Shown here piece by piece: positions 1 to 11,023 of a stretch of DNA of 64,000 bases (position 1 is the first letter of the stretch; every line of letters starts with the position of its first letter). This DNA is from Lineolata rhizophorae (lineage: Eukaryota; Ascomycota; Dothideomycetes; Lineolatales; Lineolataceae), in the NCBI GenBank assembly GCA_010093515.1, contig MU001670.1:1342177-1406176 (forward strand). The letters are read 5' to 3'. The notes beneath the pieces were generated by a model. That model saw only the letters and a program-made list of their open reading frames with translations. It searched no databases and was not told the DNA's origin. Position numbers and translations under genes: made by a program.

Positions 1-813
1 TAGATTTGTACATTATGCCCCGCCGGTAACTTCTTTTTCCTTTTATAAACCGAGGCTCTTGTATTTCTTGATGTTCTTGAATCTGTAGAACTGAGACAAT
101 GTCTTCGGTCCATTGACTCTTCTCTTCGTATCCAGGAGGATGTTCAGGGTCAACTTCTATCTTAATTACGATTAATGCATCATTATACGAGATAAAGTTT
201 AGAACGCTTAGTCGCAGCCGCCATATTCCGTACAGCTAATTCGTATACGTCCCCTACGAAATCATAAACAAAGAGCAGCAACGCAGGGGCGCAGCATGAT
301 AAGTGCGAGCTCAATCGTAAAACGATTGATTGCAGCATGTACTAGGAATTGTTCAATGAAAGCACCTACATTGAAGGCAAGCGAAGCTCAGCGCCGTTCG
401 CATTATGGATCAAGTTGTAAAGTATTTCAGAGAGTATCATACACTAGTCTCACTCTAACAGCATTACATGCCAGAAAGAAGTGGAGATACTACAAGTCTT
501 GTATATTGGAACTAAAATAATCTTAGATCAGGTCAGCAGTTCGAGTCTACCAAGCAGGCTACGCGAAGCAAAATTACCTAGACTGGTCTTGAGGCTTGTC
601 GGCAGGGTTTATACATAGCGTCAGAGAAACCTGCGCACTGTAGCCTTGAGAATGGCTCCAGTTTCGAGGGTTGTCGCTGTATTCTAGAGCTAGGGACGCT
701 GACATTTGCAGCTACGCCGTATTTGCGGACGCCTCTAGGGAAGTCGGGTCGCTACGAGGGAGTTCGCTTTGGTCGGTGGAGGTCTCCGATTTAACCAGGG
801 AACCGCTCTAGTC
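1..813. other. Intergenic, no gene recognised
   Basis: AT-leaning sequence at the window edge. The only open frame of any size (about 74 codons near 300-520) has low-information composition and resembles no family I know. I see no repeats, tRNA or promoter features worth naming. Confidence 0.5.
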
Positions 814-1596
814 TTATGAATATTCGATAGGTGCATCGATATCCATTGGCATCGGACCACCTTGTGAACCGTTGTGGTCCGATGAACATTCGTCCGGTGA
901 GTCGAAGTCCATTGGCATTGGACCATAAGGGTCAAGTAACGTACCTTGGCGCTCTGCGTCCGACTCGTTCTTTACATCCCTCGCGTCCAGCGCCGCTCCT
1001 TGGTTCTGCGCGTCCTCGCTGTCGGCGTTCTCTTCGCTGTCGACTTCCATGAGCATCAGCCCATGTGGATCAAACGGTTGATCACTGTCAACTTCCATGG
1101 GCATCAACCCATGTGGATCAAACGGTTGATCGTCTTCTCCAGTCAGCGCGTATTGTTTCTCGCGGTCGAAATACTCCTCGTCCCTCTTGAAGCTCGTGTT
1201 TGCCCAACCCGCCTCTTCGAGACATGCCCACCTACCGGGAACGTAGGCTTGATGCCCACGTCTAAACGCGGCCTGTGAACGGCTGGTCGAGCCAAGGGTG
1301 TCCCTCGGAACCGAAAATTGTACTTGCTTCAGTTTCCTCGAGAGGTCCGTAGGCTTGCCCGTGGGCGGCATTTTTGCGTCGTTGTGGTGGGCAAGCAACA
1401 CCGCAATTTGGTTGTGGAGAGATTTACAGTTCTTCCAACCCAATCTCTCAGTTTCCGTCAACAGGCACTGTCGCTTGCGCACGAGTTCAGCGGTGCCATT
1501 TACGAATTCTTCGCTATATTGTTTCGCGATAGTGAGCTCGTTCTCGCAGTAGGCGCAAAGAAAAGGGCCTGAGGAGTGCGTGCAGTATGGCTCCAT
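814..1596 (-). CDS. Lineage-specific fungal protein with acidic tandem repeats
   Basis: A single-exon frame of 260 residues when started at the Met of MEPYCTHSSGPFLC; an in-frame ATG 13 codons earlier (1635) is possible. I do not know its function. The N-terminus has a C-x8-C-x2-C pattern (residues about 5-17) that could bind a metal. The middle has RRGHQAYVPGRWACLEE followed by WANTSF; this resembles fungal orphan proteins with a 'PGR-A..G..W..TSF' signature, recalled rather than searched. The C-terminal half carries two near-identical 16-residue repeats (DQPFDPHGLMPMEVDS) and two or three degenerate copies (GPMPMDFDS, GPMPMDIDA), and is very acidic. A frame at 1642-1881 on the same strand could be an upstream exon, but I found no convincing splice. 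The repeats in frame argue that it is, or recently was, coding. Confidence 0.55.
   Translation of the reverse strand: MEPYCTHSSGPFLCAYCENELTIAKQYSEEFVNGTAELVRKRQCLLTETERLGWKNCKSLHNQIAVLLAHHNDAKMPPTGKPTDLSRKLKQVQFSVPRDTLGSTSRSQAAFRRGHQAYVPGRWACLEEAGWANTSFKRDEEYFDREKQYALTGEDDQPFDPHGLMPMEVDSDQPFDPHGLMLMEVDSEENADSEDAQNQGAALDARDVKNESDAERQGTLLDPYGPMPMDFDSPDECSSDHNGSQGGPMPMDIDAPIEYS
1039..1131. repeat. 48-bp tandem repeat, two copies
   Basis: Two adjacent copies with a period of exactly 48 bp (16 codons) differ at only a few bases. They encode the DQPFDPHGLM(P/L)MEVDS repeat of the minus-strand gene. Diverged partial copies lie at about 832-930. Confidence 0.85.
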
Positions 1597-3245
1597 ATCG
1601 GAAGAGATACAGACTACCAGACTCGAGAAGTACACTTGAAGCTATGCTACGAGGCGAAAACGGTCGTAGAAGAGCGCGAAGATCGGACCGTACAAAGCCT
1701 TGTCTTCTTCCCTTTGAAACTCGGCTCGAAAGTGACTGATTGATGTATATAGCCCGTGAGATAGGGCGTATTTATGCCTTGGGAGTGTTGAAGATGGCGA
1801 CGACATTGCCATTGTTGTGAAATATGTATAACTGTGGATAGGGACGTTCTCGTTCAACAAAGCGCGAATGGCAACGGACATGTTGGAAAATAATTTGGTG
1901 TATGGTATCGAATTAGTCTTTTGACACTCTTCGAATATACGAGAGAAGCAGCTGTGGAAATGAAAGGGTTGAATGAAAGATTAGAAAACATCCACCTAGC
2001 TGCTATTGAATTCAGAAATCTTGGGACCTGGCTCAGGAAGAAGATTTTATCACTTGCCTGAATCAAAGATGATTCTACCCGAACAAGCGACGCTTCTTTC
2101 CGCGGGGTAGCTTTGTTGGTATAGCAAGCAAGCTACTCAGTTTGGACGTTTCGCCACGTTCATGTCTCGTTTGATCTGTCGTATCTCCAAATGCAGCACG
2201 CTTTGTTCGGAGCTTACAAATTCACTAAGTCTATTCGATGGTTTGGAAGGAACACCGAATTTGGGGTCTAATTCCAAATCCTGGAAACAAGCTGAAGCTC
2301 AGCCTGCTCGTGGCATACAATGTAGGCGCCCCCACCTCGCCTTGATCGGCGACTGTGGGTGTATGCATGCAGCCCGTTTCTTAACGTCGGGACGGTATAA
2401 CTGCAGCTGGAGGCTATGTGCAGGATTGCCCGCATGCTGGGTGGTTGGAATGCAAACAAAGACAACAGTTCTGCCGTTCAGTTCATTCGATAAGGGGCCG
2501 TTTCTCCAATTCCGCCATCTGCATGCAGATTACCATACATACCGTCGCCATGAGGGCTGGAGTCGAAGGAGATTGCATAACCATTCCAAGTCCAATCGGA
2601 CCCGAGAGCTGTTGGCCTAGGCCGGCGCAAAATAGTTGCCAAGATCCGGGGGCAACCTACCCTGGGCTCCGTCGAGCACTACGATGCCGCAGGGGAGCAA
2701 GCTCCGGGCGGAAGAACGGGAAGAACGGTAAAGCTTGCGGTGGGTAGAACGCTTAGAGCGGAGATGCGACCAATGAACTTGGCCCGGCCCGGAGGGTGCA
2801 GTTGGTGCTCGTCCGCCGGGCCAGGGCGATGACAAAGCCCTGCGGAAGCCCCGCGCTAAAACGTATCGGACATCAACATCCTTGCCATCTCCGAGTTGGG
2901 CTCCAGGGCTGGCCAGTAGGTACGTCCCCAGAGCGGAGATAACGCCGTCATGCATGCACAATCGACTCAACTAGCGGAGTTATTGCGGGCTAGTCGTCAC
3001 CATGCTGCAGCCACCTCGAGTGGTTGACCCCGGAGCTGTGAAGTAAACTTTGAAGCTTTGTTCCGCAGAGTCGGAAGCTGCGAAGTATAAATGATGGCGC
3101 TGAATCAACCTCGACTTAACTTCGACATCGACAGCCCAATTCATCAATTGACCTTACAACCACTTCTTCATTGCACAACACATCTTCCACGCGAAAAGTG
3201 CGTATGAAGCATTCAATCCGCCACGGTCTCGAAAAGCTTCACATC
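1597..3245. other. Intergenic, no gene recognised; holds ADH promoter
   Basis: A minus-strand frame at 1642-1881 (79 codons) and plus- and minus-strand frames at 2162-2970 show no family resemblance. The last 200 bp hold the TATA box and leader of the alcohol dehydrogenase gene. Confidence 0.45.
3086..3092 (+). promoter_or_regulatory. TATA box of the ADH gene
   Basis: TATAAAT lies about 154 bp before the chosen ATG and is followed by an AC/CT-rich leader, as in many fungal core promoters. Confidence 0.5.
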
Positions 3246-4445
3246 ATGTCTCCGACAATTCCCCAGACCTACAAGGCCGCTGTCATCGAGGAAGTCGGCA
3301 AGCCTCTCGTCGTCAAAGAGCTGCCCGTTCCTAAACCGCAGCCGGGCGAGGTGCTGATCAAGTCTCTTGCCTGCGGCATCTGCCACTCTGATGCTGCAGT
3401 TCAGAGCGGCGCCTTCCCGTGAGTAAACAGACACTGCCTTTGCTCGGATCAGGAAGTAACTAACGGTCGCGAAGGACTAAACTTCCCTTGGTCCCTGGCC
3501 ACGAGGTTGTCGGCGAAGTTGTCGCCGTCGGCGAGGGTGAGAAGCGCTGGCAGGTTGGCGATAGGGTCGGAGGGCCATGGCACGGCGGCCACGATGGCAT
3601 TTGCAAGGCTTGCAACCGCGGCTTGTTCCAGATGTGCCAAAACGCCGCCGTAAACGGCGTTACTCGTAACGGTGGTTGTAGGTTTTTTGCCTAACATTGA
3701 ACAAGGGTCTTTTCGACAGCTAACAAACAATGGTAGATGGCGAATACGCCACTCTCCGCTCGGAAGCCGTGGTCGACATCCCGAAGGACGTCAATCCGGC
3801 CGAAGTCGCACCGCTTTTGTGCGCTGGCGTCACGGTTTTCAACGGCATTCGCAACATGGGTATCGTTCCCGGCGATGTGGTGGCGATCCAGGGTCTGGGC
3901 GGCCTAGGCCATCTCGCTCTTCAGTTTTCACGTAGGATGGGCTACCGCACCGTAGCTCTGTCGAGCAGCAGCGCAAAGAAGGACTTCGCGATGAAGTTGG
4001 GGGCCAACGACTACGTCGACACCAGCAAGGAAGACACCGTCTCAGCTCTCAAGGCTATGGGTGGCGCCTCGCTCGTCGTCGTTACTGCCCCGAACCCTAA
4101 AATCATGGGACCTCTGGTCAACGCTTGTGGCCCCCTCGGAAAGGTCTTGGTTCTTGCTCGTAAGTGCTCCATTCTACCCATCCACCATAGTCTTCTCCGT
4201 TTCTGACGTCTTCGGCAGCGGTTGGCAACATTCCCGTCAACACTATAGCGATGATCGGCCAAGGTGTCTCCGTCCACGGCTGGCCTTCTGGCCACGCCAA
4301 CGATAGCGTGGAGACGATTGATTTCGCGAAGCGCCAGGACGTAAACTGCATGATCGAGAAGTTCAAGCTCTCGCAAGTGAACGAGGCGATGGACAAGATG
4401 ATGAAGGGCGACATTCGCTTCCGGGGCGTCTTGGTCTTTGATTAA
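3246..4445 (+). CDS. Zinc-dependent alcohol dehydrogenase (MDR family)
   Basis: Oxidises alcohols or reduces aldehydes with NAD(P). Four exons: 3246-3418, 3475-3677, 3737-4159 and 4219-4445, giving 341 residues. The N-terminal GroES-like domain has the catalytic zinc motifs CGICHSD and GHEVVGEV. The structural-zinc loop reads GGHDGICKAC...FQMC, so the first of the four usual cysteines is Asp; as I recall, this is common in one fungal/bacterial subfamily. The Rossmann domain has GLGGLGHLALQF (about residue 175). The C-terminus has MIGQGVSVHGWPSG. Splicing gives the family-typical NGGYGEYATLRSEAV. An in-frame ATG at 3171 would add a basic 25-residue extension (KHSIRHGLEKLHI) that could be a mitochondrial presequence. 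I prefer 3246, whose protein starts in the usual place. Substrate cannot be told. Confidence 0.9.
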
Positions 4446-6533
4446 GAGTTGAAATGTGGCATGAACATTGTTTATGATATGGTTGGCTGATTGGAGGCTG
4501 GCATGTCAACATGAAGTTAATATTCCTCATTTTGCGGTTTCTTGGTACTGCGGTTGATCCTGTTGAATTCCCCAATACAGTCAAAGCTTTTGCGCGTGGA
4601 ATCTGATTCCGGACTAGCCATGTGCTCTCGCATGAACTCACCACCGCCGAAATAGCCAGGGGCCATTGACCCCTGTCAGAGGTATACCACGGTGTTCTCT
4701 GGAATCGGGGGATCACATATATGCTACTCAAACAAGCCAGGCCGTCTAATGACAAGAAAGCCGCGGCAAGCATCAAAACGAGCTCACGAACCGTAGGCCT
4801 GGAAACGCAACGCCTGAGTGGGCGGGTGACACAGTCGCATGCGTCACGGTGGTGAGGATACCGACAGGAGTGGAGATGGTGCGGAGATGGCCACGGAGCG
4901 CGTACGGAGCACGGTTGAGCCACACCAGCACAAGCTAGGCAACGCACCGACGATGAAGACGAGGCAAGGGAAACAAAAGGCCGCAGGGAGTGGTTTGTTT
5001 GTTTGGCGCTCTCATTCCACATGTACGTAGTACGGCATAGCGGCTGGCAGGAACGGGAGTTCTCCTGGGCGATCCAGGGCCGAGCGTGTCGGATATACTG
5101 AACGCGCCTGTCGCGAGTTCGCAGTACGCGTCCATGAGCCGGGGGTCCGAGAGAAGGTGAGTCGCGAGAGGAAATGGGCAGGACGAGGGTCCGAGTTTGG
5201 CGGACAGGGGCCAGGCGGAGGCGATGCGCAGGGCGCAAATAGAGTGACGTCTTGTTTGAAGATAGCAAACAAAGAGAGCGGCACCGAGCGGCGGCGATCG
5301 TAATACAAACAATGAGATGGATTCAATGCGATTGACGTCGTTCGGGGCAGAGGTACACACTTACGTAGTACGTCAGCAACGGGGCGATGAAGGGGCGCGA
5401 AGGGGAAGGAACGACTCGCGTGCCTCGGCCGGGGGTTTTGGGGGAGAGGGTGGGTGGGGGGAGCTGAGGCTGGAGAGCCGCAACGGGGCCCGATTGGACG
5501 TGACCGGTGTGGCAGGTGAGGCCGGTGTGGCTCGTAGGGAGGCACCGGAGGCCCGCGATCCCCGGATCGGAAGCCGGACCCGGGGCCTGGCAAGGGGCCG
5601 CAGGCCGGGCCGCAGGCCAATGAGGGCGCGCGGCTGCCCAGCGGTCCCGGGGTCCGGGCGTTTGCCGGCGAGGCAGCTGTTTCAGGCCCCGGCCTCGAGT
5701 AACGACTGCCCATCACCATCTCACCGCTGACCGCCCCAGCTCGAAACGCCCGCGCGCCGGGCCGAGGAACGTCGCCGACGAGGCCGGCCTCGTCCAGCGC
5801 AGATGCAGACGCATGTACATGGGGAGGATCGTCGCGAGCGCCCGCCCGAGGCCGTCGTCCTTTAAGTGACCGGCTCCGCCCGCCCGTCGGCGCCGCTCCC
5901 GCCCTCGCTCTCGCGCGCGCCTCTCCGTCGGCCGGTCGCTCCTTCCACCGTTCGTAGCAGGCCCGGTGCCGCGCGCCGCCCTTCGTTGCAGCCGTCGTCC
6001 GCCTCGTCGCGCCGCCGAACTCCCCCAGCCGCTGTGCTCCGTTTGAAACAGGTTCTTCACGCACGAGGGAAACGCGCTCGCTACACCGTCATCCGCCATC
6101 TTCCGGCCGGCTGCGCGCCTTCCTGCGACCTGCCTGAGCCCTGCCCCCCTTGCGCCGTAATACGTCCCTTCTCGCCCGCACGCGCTTCTCCGCAGTCGGC
6201 ACGCCCTCTCCGCGGCCCATCCGAGCGGGCGCTCCTGCTCTGTGGCCCGCGCCCGCGCCATACTGCATCGCCATCAGCCTCAAACCGTCCGCGTCTCAGG
6301 ACCTCAGCGCCGTCCGCGAGCACCGCCTTCGCTTCCTTTCCCTTCCTTCCTCCAGCCGACCCTTGCCTTCCGCCTCAAGCCACCTGATCGAGACTGCCCC
6401 ACCGCCGAGCAGTGATCGTCCAGATCTTCCGTTCGCCTAGGCCACTCTTCGCCTTTCTTTTCATTTCCTTTCACATACAGTCTCCCGATTGTACGCTTCG
6501 AGGTCCGCCGATATCATATCATACCCCGCCACT
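4446..6533. other. GC-rich intergenic, promoter of the GPI-type gene
   Basis: Long frames on both strands (for example 5012-6064 minus) are rich in Arg, Pro, Ala and Gly with no domain pattern, as expected from GC-rich noncoding DNA. Two copies of TACGTAGTACG occur at 5024 and 5362. From about 6320 to 6530 the plus strand is strongly pyrimidine-rich, typical of a fungal 5' leader. Confidence 0.5.
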
Positions 6534-7376
6534 ATGCCGTCCCTCCCGGCGACGCGCCTCTACGTCGCCGTCGCCCTCCTCTTCTTCTACGCCGCGGACC
6601 TCGCCCGCGCCGTCTCCCTCTCGAACTTCACGCCTCGAATGTCCGGACTCACTGCCGAGTGCAACGCCGTCTACACCATCGAGATCCCGCGCTGCCAGGA
6701 GTCCGACTTTACCGACGGCGCCTGCTCCGCCAACTGCGTCAATTCGCTCCTCCAGCTCACCGCCGCCATACAAGATGCTTGCGACGCTGAAGACGTCGAG
6801 GCCGACTCCATCATAGGCGTCTTCCTCAGCGGCGCCGGAGTTCCCTCAATCTGCGGCAACGTCGTCATCACCACCGTTACCGCCGGGCGACCGACTTCAA
6901 CGCGCGGCGAGTCCGTTGCGCCCACGACAATGCGCGTGTCTTCCGCGACGACGCAAACCGGCGGCCTGCTGTACGACACCGACACGCCGACAAGCCGGGG
7001 TTCCCGCCAGACGTCCACGGACTCCGGCGACGAAGCCGAATCCACGCCGCCTACCATGGTCATCACCATGACCATGTCAGGCAGCAGTACCGCCACCGCC
7101 CAGCCGTCTACGCAGGTCACGCCTACCGACAACACCGTGCCACCGCTAAACACTGGTCTGCCAACTACTCTGGCCACGGCGCCTTCCCCTACCGCCGAAC
7201 CGACTGACGGCGAGGACGACGGAAGCGATGATGATGACGATGATGATGACGACGACGGCGACGACAGCTCTGGAGGCGGCAGCCCGTTTGATTTCCAAGG
7301 CGGCGCGTCACATTCGTCGTTTCCAGCATCAGCAATCTGCGGCTTCGCCCTACTGGCCTACGCGTTTGCCCTATGA
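6534..7376 (+). CDS. Secreted Cys-rich, Ser/Thr-rich GPI-anchor-type protein
   Basis: A 280-residue single-exon protein, probably carried to the cell wall or plasma membrane. A signal peptide is clear: MPSLPATRLYVAVALLFFY followed by AADLARA, with likely cleavage near residue 24-26. Residues about 25-125 form a compact domain with six cysteines (AEC, PRC, GAC, ANC, DAC, SIC), suggesting three disulphides. Then comes a Ser/Thr/Pro-rich, probably O-glycosylated stalk (about 125-220), an uninterrupted run of Asp encoded by GAT/GAC repeats (about 7220-7264), and a hydrophobic C-terminal tail (ICGFALLAYAFAL) fitting a GPI signal. An in-frame non-ATG extension upstream is ignored because the signal peptide fixes the start. 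Specific function unknown. Confidence 0.8.
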   Translation: MPSLPATRLYVAVALLFFYAADLARAVSLSNFTPRMSGLTAECNAVYTIEIPRCQESDFTDGACSANCVNSLLQLTAAIQDACDAEDVEADSIIGVFLSGAGVPSICGNVVITTVTAGRPTSTRGESVAPTTMRVSSATTQTGGLLYDTDTPTSRGSRQTSTDSGDEAESTPPTMVITMTMSGSSTATAQPSTQVTPTDNTVPPLNTGLPTTLATAPSPTAEPTDGEDDGSDDDDDDDDDDGDDSSGGGSPFDFQGGASHSSFPASAICGFALLAYAFAL

Positions 7377-7523
7377 GGACAGATTTGTGCATACCAGCAT
7401 ATTTCCTCGCGTGTCACAAATACCTGTATGCATTGGGCGGTCGTTTTGGCGTTGCCAGCTGGACTCTCTTTTTTTATCTAGGAACCAGGAGTTTACCACC
7501 GGGTTTTTTGCGGCATCTCGGCC

Positions 7524-7548
7524 CGCTTCGCTCCAGCTGAGCGAAGCG
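7524..7548. other. Perfect inverted repeat, 10-bp stem, 5-nt loop
   Basis: The arms CGCTTCGCTC and GAGCGAAGCG are exact reverse complements around CAGCT. It lies about 150 bp after the stop of the GPI-type gene, so it may sit in its 3' UTR. Function unknown. Confidence 0.7.
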
Positions 7549-7750
7549 AGTGTTTGAGGCTCACGGGAGTCGGCATATTTGTCCATGCGACTGCAGCCGC
7601 AGACCCCATCTTTACTATGCCTTGGCATCCGTCCGCGTTTGATTTGTTTTTTCTCAGCAGCCACGATACCGGGCACAAATGTTGCTGTCCTTTCACAAGA
7701 CTTGGTGCCAATATGCTCCCTGCTTCTCTCTCCTCCCCCGACTCCCTCTC

Positions 7751-7768
7751 TTTTTTTTTTTTTTTTTT
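7751..7768 (+). repeat. T18 homopolymer
   Basis: An uninterrupted run of 18 T after a CT-rich stretch in intergenic DNA. Confidence 0.9.
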
Positions 7769-8700
7769 GCTTTGCATTCTTAATTCGGTCGGCATTTCTG
7801 GGTAGCCATGTGGGGACTTACGTCGGGCTTTTACTGCTGACACGCATGTACGGCGTGGTTGCATAATACGTGCCTCGCCTAGCAGCTGTAGGCGAAATAA
7901 TTGAAGAGATGAGGCGGGCTGAAGGAATCTGTCAGGCTGTCCCGTCAAGGCCGGCTGGAAGCCCGAGCGATCCGGCTTCTGGGGATGTGACGGGTCACGG
8001 AGCGGGGAGCCATGGTGTGGGCCGGCATGGAGCCAAATGGGATGGCATTGGAGCTTCCGCAAGCGCGGTGCCATGCGGCTGTGATGGACAGGCCGGAGCT
8101 GGTGCGGACTGTGAATAGTCAATATCAGACAACCATTATAATGAATGGTCAAGGGAGTCCAATGGTTCTGTTTTGCGGGCTGCGAAAGTCCGCAGTGCGA
8201 GCGTCGGCAGGAAACAGCCGTGGATTGGGCTGGGTTTCGCAGTCGGCAGGCCGCTGTTTCAGCCTCCCGCGTAAGCGCCGTGTTTGCTGTCTGAGGTTGT
8301 TGAAACACCTCGGAAAGGGGACGCAGCAAACGATCGTCTCCTGGCTGTGGCTTTCCGCGTTCATCGAGATCGTTTCTGATAGGCGGTTTTGTGTATCCTA
8401 CGGCACACAGCAGTGGAAAGGTGAAAACGCAGTGAGTCTAATCCAGCCGCCGGCTATGAGGTGGACAGAACGCGGCTGCTTAGGGCTGGATTTGCCAGTG
8501 AAGATCGGAGAAGCCGCAAGCAGGAGGCAGCCGGTGCCGGCGTGTTGTGCGCGGCGCGGGCTGAGAGCTGGACACGCGCAGGGCAGCAGGGAGTGAGCGC
8601 AGGTGCATGACCAAGGCCAGGCCGAGTCTCGGCCCCGCGACGTAATGCGCCGCCCGCCGCCCGCCAGCGCCCTCCGCTCCATGCAGAACCCGCCTTCAGG

Positions 8701-9531
8701 ATGAAGAAGACGCTGCTCTTGTGCTTCATCCACGGCTTCAAGGTGCGTCTCGCCTATCGTGGGCCGCCCCGCAGAACGGATCCTTTCCCGCATAAACGCC
8801 TGGGCTGATGTTCTCTTTGCGGCGCGTGTTCTCGTCTGCTAGGGCGGCGATGACACCTTCGGCAACTTCCCCGCCCACCTGCGCACTCTCGTGAGCCAGG
8901 CGCTGCCCAAGGTCACCGTCGCCGCCATCACCTACCCCAAGTACGAGACCCGCGGCGACCTGCACGACTGCGTCGCGCGCTTCAAGGAATGGTGGGGACC
9001 CGCTCCTGTCCGCGCCAATTGGGCCCTCTGCGCGCGCCGCTGCTGACGGTCGGGTTCATGTCGCCTGTCGTGTGCAAAACAGGCTTCAGAACAAGGTCAT
9101 CGACCTCGAGGTCGCAAATGGCACTCCATCGCCCACGGTTGACCCGTCGGTACGGACCATCCTTATCGGACATTCCATGGGGTACGCATAGCAGCACATC
9201 TCCCCCAAAACCACCCCAAACCTCAACTTCCTCCCGCGAGTTATTCATACTCACCGAAGCCCGGGCGGGGGGCGCGCGCGCGCAGTGGCATCGTGGCCGC
9301 GGAGACGGTCCTCTCCATCACCTCGGAGCAGCCCATCTCGGGCTCCGGCAGCTTCTCGTCCGACGACGGGCCCTCGGGCTTCATGTTCCCCTACGTCCAG
9401 GGCGTCCTCGCCTTCGACACGCCCTACCTGGGCATCGCGCCCGGCGTCGTCGCCCACGGCGCAGAGTCCCAGTGGAACACGGCCTCGGCCGCCTACAGCG
9501 CCTACAACAACGTGGCCAACGTCTTCGGTTG

Positions 9532-9562
<31 letters not shown>

Positions 9563-10336
9563 AACGGCGCCCCTGCCGCTGCCGGCTCCGATGCTTCCGC
9601 GAGGGCCCTCCCCGCTCCAGGCGGCGGCGCTAGCAGCGGTGCCAGCGGTGCCGGCGGCGCCAGCGGCGGCAAAGACGTAGACGCCGCGGCGGCGCCACTG
9701 TGGCAGAAGTGGGGCCGGTACGCCATGTTCGCGGGGGCGGCTGGCGCGCTGGCGGCCGGCGGCGCTGCCGCCTACGTCAAGCGCGACCAGCTGTCGGAGC
9801 ACTGGAACTGGATCGGGTCGCACCTCGAGTTCGTGGGCTGCCTGGCGCGCGGCGAGGACCTCAAGCGCCGGCTCGCGGCCGTGGTGGCGCTCCAGGAGAG
9901 GGGCGCGCTCGGCTTCGCCGACGTGTACACGACGCTGGGGGCCGCCGTGGACAAGACGAGGGGGGGCGGTTCGGCTACGGCCGGCGCTGGCGGCGGGGGG
10001 GACTCGAGGGTCGCCGGCCTCTTCGGCGCGCAGCGCACGTTCTGCAACTTGCCCAAGGGCGAGCTGCAGCGGTACTTCATCCCGGCCAAGAACAACAAGG
10101 CGACGGCGGAGACGTGGGCCCACATGGGCATGTTCACGCCGCGCGAGAACCCGGGCTACTTCGCCATGAGCGACAAGGCGAAGCAGCTCATCACGAAGTG
10201 GTCGACCAACAAGTGGTACGAGGAGGCCGAGGTGGACCAGGTGACGCTGGAGCGGAAGAAGCGGGAGGAGGAGATGGCGGACGCGGATCTGGAGTTCGTG
10301 GAGAAGCCGGACGTGAATGCGGGAGCGGGGAGGTAG
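8701..10336 (+). CDS. DUF676-type lipase-like alpha/beta hydrolase
   Basis: Putative serine esterase/lipase of 446 residues in four exons: 8701-8742, 8843-8991, 9083-9181 and 9286-10336. The start [20 protein letters not shown] contains the family's HGF oxyanion strand. The nucleophile elbow is GHSMGG, rebuilt across the third intron. [11 protein letters not shown] follows, as in fungal DUF676 proteins. A late TWAHMGMF followed by NPGYF probably carries the catalytic His. Two inserts stand out: a Gly/Ala/Ser low-complexity stretch (about residues 178-235, including a GGC-repeat-coded Gly run at 9535-9560) and a hydrophobic segment [18 protein letters not shown] that may span or touch a membrane. 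The C-terminus is charged and helical. Substrate unknown. Confidence 0.85.
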
Positions 10337-11023
10337 GTAGACGATGTCGAACGAGGTAGGTGGACTGTACTAAGGGCTTTTCGGCACCGGGGAGGGGGGA
10401 GGGGGCGGGTTCGAACTTGGAATTGGACTGCTTGGATGGCGCTGGGTGCTGCTCTGGGATGATACCTGGGTCTAGAACACGGACTCTTTTTGTCTTCTTT
10501 CACCAAGGTTCTTTAGGGATGGGCGTGGCTTTGAGGTCACTGCTCTTGGGTACCAACCTTAGCCTTCCCCGAGTAAAATTAGAAAAAACGAACAAAGAGA
10601 TTATAAGTTTTGGATGCTCCTGAAATGCTTCAGTAGTGAAGACGTGTAAGCACGCCAACTAGTTCAATAAGCTTAAATTTCACCTCGCGCACACCTCAAC
10701 AAACCACTTTCCATGTGAGTAACTACTTTTTACATACTAGCGCAGGGACGATAGACCAAATTATGGTGTGTGGGATTACGCCCGAGCGAAAGCTTCCTTA
10801 TATCGCTTAGTATACACACTCTACGATGTCGTCAGAACAGCTACACTTGCGTGATGACTCACCCCGCTTCTACAGCACGACGTCGGACTCCTCAATAGTG
10901 ACTTAATTTCCAGCATTGAGTACAAGGCGCTAAAATTACCAAAACACCAACGTTAGTCCGCAGCTAGTAGCTGAACTTCACTTCCAGAAAGTGATTGCCA
11001 TATGGTACCATTACCAGCAGTAA
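10337..11023. other. Intergenic, no gene recognised
   Basis: AT-rich from about 10600, with no coding signal. It separates the hydrolase from the DUF1275 gene. Confidence 0.5.

Larger units (their letters stand above)
7377..8700. other. Intergenic, no gene recognised
   Basis: Contains the 3' region of the GPI-type gene, a strong hairpin (7524-7548), an 18-nt T run and the promoter of the DUF676 hydrolase. Open frames on the minus strand (7493-8329, 8398-8793) lack family features. Confidence 0.5.

Noticed and set aside
5012-6064. 350-codon minus-strand frame
   Set aside because: Pro/Arg/Ala/Gly-rich composition without motifs, lying in the GC-rich promoter of the GPI-type gene.
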